Source: Clostridia bacterium (lineage in GTDB: Bacteria > Bacillota > Clostridia > Peptostreptococcales > Anaerovoracaceae). From it: a stretch of 64,000 bases of DNA. This document shows, piece by piece, positions 61,818-64,000 of this stretch. Within the stretch, counting starts at the first letter, position 1. Every line of letters starts with the position of its first letter. Position numbers and translations under genes: made by a program. Where the stretch lies: NCBI GenBank assembly GCA_902363595.1, contig CABJAP010000018.1:1-64000 (forward strand). Direction: 5' to 3'. Below the pieces are notes generated by a model. The model ran no database searches. It saw only the letters and a list, made by a program, of their open reading frames with translations, and was not told where the DNA came from.

Positions 61818-62675
61818 GGGCGATTTCCTCCAGTTCTGCCCCGGATTGATTTGGGGCGGCCGCGTTGGCGGAGCGTAAGTGCTTTTGATTTATGGTTTAC
61901 CGTAATGGAAACGGGATATTTTTAATGAAATTAGTATAAATTTTGTGGGCTTTCGGGCCTGAAATCTCAAGAAAAATAAATTTTCAAGGATTTTGACACA
62001 ATTTAGCCCTTGGAAACGTTGTAATTCTACACGAAATTATTAAAAAATAAAAAAATGGTGTAATCCCAGACATGGGGCGGCTGCGTGCGCCAAATTAGCT
62101 TTAATGCAACAGCCTCTTTGCGCTCGCTGCTAAAGTTACTGTGCCATACAAACCGTCAGGCCGCTTCCCCGTCCCAGCCTGCATCTTACAGTTTAAAGGA
62201 AGCCGATGAGGATGTCAACTGTGGACCTTGTTGGATTCAACCAAGCCTGAGGATCACTGAAAGTCAAGGCTGCAGCTTGTACAAGGGATGCCCAAGGTCT
62301 GCGTAGAAGCTGCTCCGCGGCCAAAGACAATTCCTGAATTGTCTGACTTTAATAATTATTCACTGTAAAGGGATAATGTTTTAACGCAATAATATAAGAA
62401 AACAACAAGTTTGCTATAGACCTGCCGGTAATTTGCGCAAATTAAAAACATACAAATACAAAGGATTCTTAAAAAAACAGTAGAAAAAAATCGGCTTTTT
62501 TATTATACTATACTTACCAATGACTGAAAAAGCAGTCGCAGCGAAAAGGCTGAGGCCTTTGGATAATGAGGCTGGAAAAGGAAAAAATGATCGAAAATGT
62601 TGTACAAATTGGTTATAAATATTTATTTATAATAATTTGTAAAAATTAAAACGGACATTAGATTGGAGAAAAACT
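61818..62675. other. 858-bp non-coding region upstream of hutH, possible structured RNA
   Basis: No convincing gene on either strand. Bases 62200-62340 contain stable complementary segments: GCAGCTT (62272) with AAGCTGC, and AGCCT with AGGCT. A hairpin GACAAT/ATTGTC follows near 62325-62345. Bases 62350-62660 are AT-rich with several TATA-like boxes, the likely hutH promoter area. The RNA class is unknown. Confidence 0.35.
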
Positions 62676-64000
62676 ATGGCAATCGTAATTGATGGACAAA
62701 ATTTGACGGTTGATGAAGTGATCCGCGTAGCGCGAAAAGGAGAACCGGTAGAGCTTTCCCTGGAGGCCAGGGCAGCGGTAAAAAAGGCCCGGGACTACGT
62801 GGACAAAAAATTGGAAGAGGGGGCGGTGATCTACGGCCTGACCACTGGTTTCGGAAAGTTTTCCGATACCTTGATTTCAAAAGAAGAGACCGCCGATTTG
62901 CAGAGAAATCTCATTATCAGCCATACTTGCGCAATGGGAGATATGCTGCCCAAAGAAGCAGTGCGGGCCGTAATGCTGCTGCGCTGCAACGCCCTTGCAA
63001 GGGGTAACTCGGGGATTCGGCCTCAGACCTTGGATACGCTTCTTTCCATGCTCAATCAAGGCGTTCACCCGCAGATTCCGGAAAAAGGTTCGCTGGGCGC
63101 CAGCGGAGACCTTGCGCCATTGTCCCACATGGTGCTGACTTTGATCGGCGAGGGCCAGGCGGAATACCAGGGACAGATTCTGCCCGGCAGAGAAGCGATG
63201 AAACTGGCGGGCATACAGCCGGTAGAGCTGGCAGCCAAGGAAGGCCTGGCTTTGATCAATGGCACCCAGGTGATGACCGCCATTGGCATCAACGTGCTTT
63301 GGGATGCGCAGAACCTCGCCAGAACAGCCGATATCGCCGCCGCCATGACTGCGGAAGCCCTGAGGGGAATTAAAAAAGCATATGATCCCAAAGTGCATCA
63401 GGTCAGGGGGCACCAGGGCCAGCAGGACTCGGCGGCCAACTTGCTAACGCTTCTTGAAGGCAGCCGCAACGCAAAGGACGTGAACCCCAATAAGGTTCAG
63501 GATCCTTACTCGCTTCGATGCGTGCCTCAAATCCACGGAGCATCCCGCGACGCCATCGAGTATGTATACGAAGCAGTGACCAGAGAGATCAACGCGGTCA
63601 CCGACAATCCGCTGATTTTCCCCGATGAGGACGAGGTTATATCAGGAGGAAACTTCCACGGACAGCCCATGGCCCTCGCCTTTGATTTTCTGAAAATGGC
63701 CATATCGGAATTTGCCAGCGTTTCCGAACGGCGCAGCGAACGCTTGATCAATCCCCAGCTGTCCGAAGGGCTGGCACCCTTCTTGACCAAGCATGGCGGC
63801 GTATGCTCCGGGTTCATGATCGCTCAGTATGCAGCAGCGTCCATGGTTTCCGAAAATAAAATATACGCCCATCCCGCATGCGTGGATTCGATCCCTTCCT
63901 CAGGCAATCAGGAGGACCACGTGAGTATGGGCACCACTGCCGCAAGGACGGCGGCCATGATACTGGACAATGCACAGAAGGTGCTTGGGATCGAACTCTT
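62676..64000 (+). CDS. hutH: histidine ammonia-lyase (cut by window edge)
   Basis: About 441 of the usual ~500 residues are visible. ITGFGKF-type block YGLTTGFGKFSD near 53, MIO cofactor triad Ala-Ser-Gly at ~142-144 in GSLGASGDLAPLSH, GNFHGQPMA near 330, NPQLSEGLAPFLTKHGGVCSGFMI near 353 and SSGNQEDHVSMG near 408. It deaminates histidine to urocanate, the first step of histidine catabolism. RBS TTGGAGAA precedes the ATG. No other hut gene is upstream; the rest may follow beyond 64000. Confidence 0.96.
   Translation, partial: MAIVIDGQNLTVDEVIRVARKGEPVELSLEARAAVKKARDYVDKKLEEGAVIYGLTTGFGKFSDTLISKEETADLQRNLIISHTCAMGDMLPKEAVRAVMLLRCNALARGNSGIRPQTLDTLLSMLNQGVHPQIPEKGSLGASGDLAPLSHMVLTLIGEGQAEYQGQILPGREAMKLAGIQPVELAAKEGLALINGTQVMTAIGINVLWDAQNLARTADIAAAMTAEALRGIKKAYDPKVHQVRGHQGQQDSAANLLTLLEGSRNAKDVNPNKVQDPYSLRCVPQIHGASRDAIEYVYEAVTREINAVTDNPLIFPDEDEVISGGNFHGQPMALAFDFLKMAISEFASVSERRSERLINPQLSEGLAPFLTKHGGVCSGFMIAQYAAASMVSENKIYAHPACVDSIPSSGNQEDHVSMGTTAARTAAMILDNAQKVLGIEL

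Noticed and set aside
62050..62400. 6S RNA, SRP RNA or tmRNA
   Set aside because: None of their signature motifs could be matched, so it is left as an unassigned structured region.

Overview
The window reads as part of the chromosome of an anaerobic Gram-positive bacterium of the class Clostridia. Start regions are AGGAGG-rich. Promoters are classical TTGACA/TATAAT. The gene families are typical of that class: EFR1-type flavodoxin-ferredoxin, LytTR regulators with a DUF3021 partner, CotJC-type manganese catalase, MocR, AGCS alanine symporter, and a clostridial PHP-UvrD fusion. A family such as Anaerovoracaceae or its relatives is a guess only. No rRNA, tRNA, CRISPR array or intact prophage was seen.

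Layout. Bases 94-3381 (minus strand) hold an amino-acid racemase, an NhaC-type antiporter and a truncated PucR-type regulator. Bases 3613-4150 are wreckage: a GntR gene cut by a decayed IS3-family element. Bases 4437-8977 are a tight operon of two YtcJ-like amidohydrolases around an MFS carrier. Bases 9060-9826 are a ~204-bp tandem repeat array with an inverted dispersed copy near 57 kb and a probable relic near 27 kb, followed by a Fic fragment. Bases 10392-15411 encode a two-component system and an FtsX-type ABC transporter. Bases 15478-16588 are the rplM-rpsI operon with its promoter and terminator. Bases 16761-19819 hold a shrunken RhuM-Fic gene, a Nim-like flavoprotein and a BlaI/M56 pair with visible operators. 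Bases 20317-27031 hold an ECF sigma/anti-sigma pair, a manganese catalase, a non-coding stretch dense in DnaA boxes, and an ECF sigma/ABC operon. Bases 27400-29995 hold a LytTR regulator with a degenerate ABC-ATPase-like half, three direct repeats and an ABC exporter. Bases 30091-38133 hold an ECF sigma factor, an EFR1 protein, divergent mocR and Nim-like genes, a PHP-UvrD fusion and a GPH symporter. Bases 38296-40208 hold LytTR-DUF3021 and a secreted protease with an anthrax-lethal-factor-like domain and a Lys/Thr-rich linker.

From 40.8 kb onward most genes are housekeeping: exonuclease III, NnrE, a phosphohexomutase, an AGCS symporter, a MerR-controlled ABC exporter, a damaged HigBA-type toxin-antitoxin pair, and an operon of DMT transporter, HD hydrolase, LarE and MazG. 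A late cobalamin cluster follows (cobT, cobU, cobS, a CobU-like short protein, a CobC-like phosphatase), then cysK, a 48-aa zinc ribbon, an AAA/PD-(D/E)XK protein, nagZ, bioY and birA. The right edge cuts through hutH after an unusually long non-coding upstream region.

The most notable points are the DnaA-box cluster far from any dnaA gene, the ~204-bp repeat family, the 42-bp imperfect inverted repeat near 20 kb, the cationic-linker protease, the ABC-LytTR chimera with its iterated sites, and the degenerate CobU-like protein in the cobalamin operon. Envelope-stress and exporter regulation is dense: three ECF sigma factors, two LytTR proteins, BlaI/M56, one two-component system and four ABC modules lie within about 40 kb.
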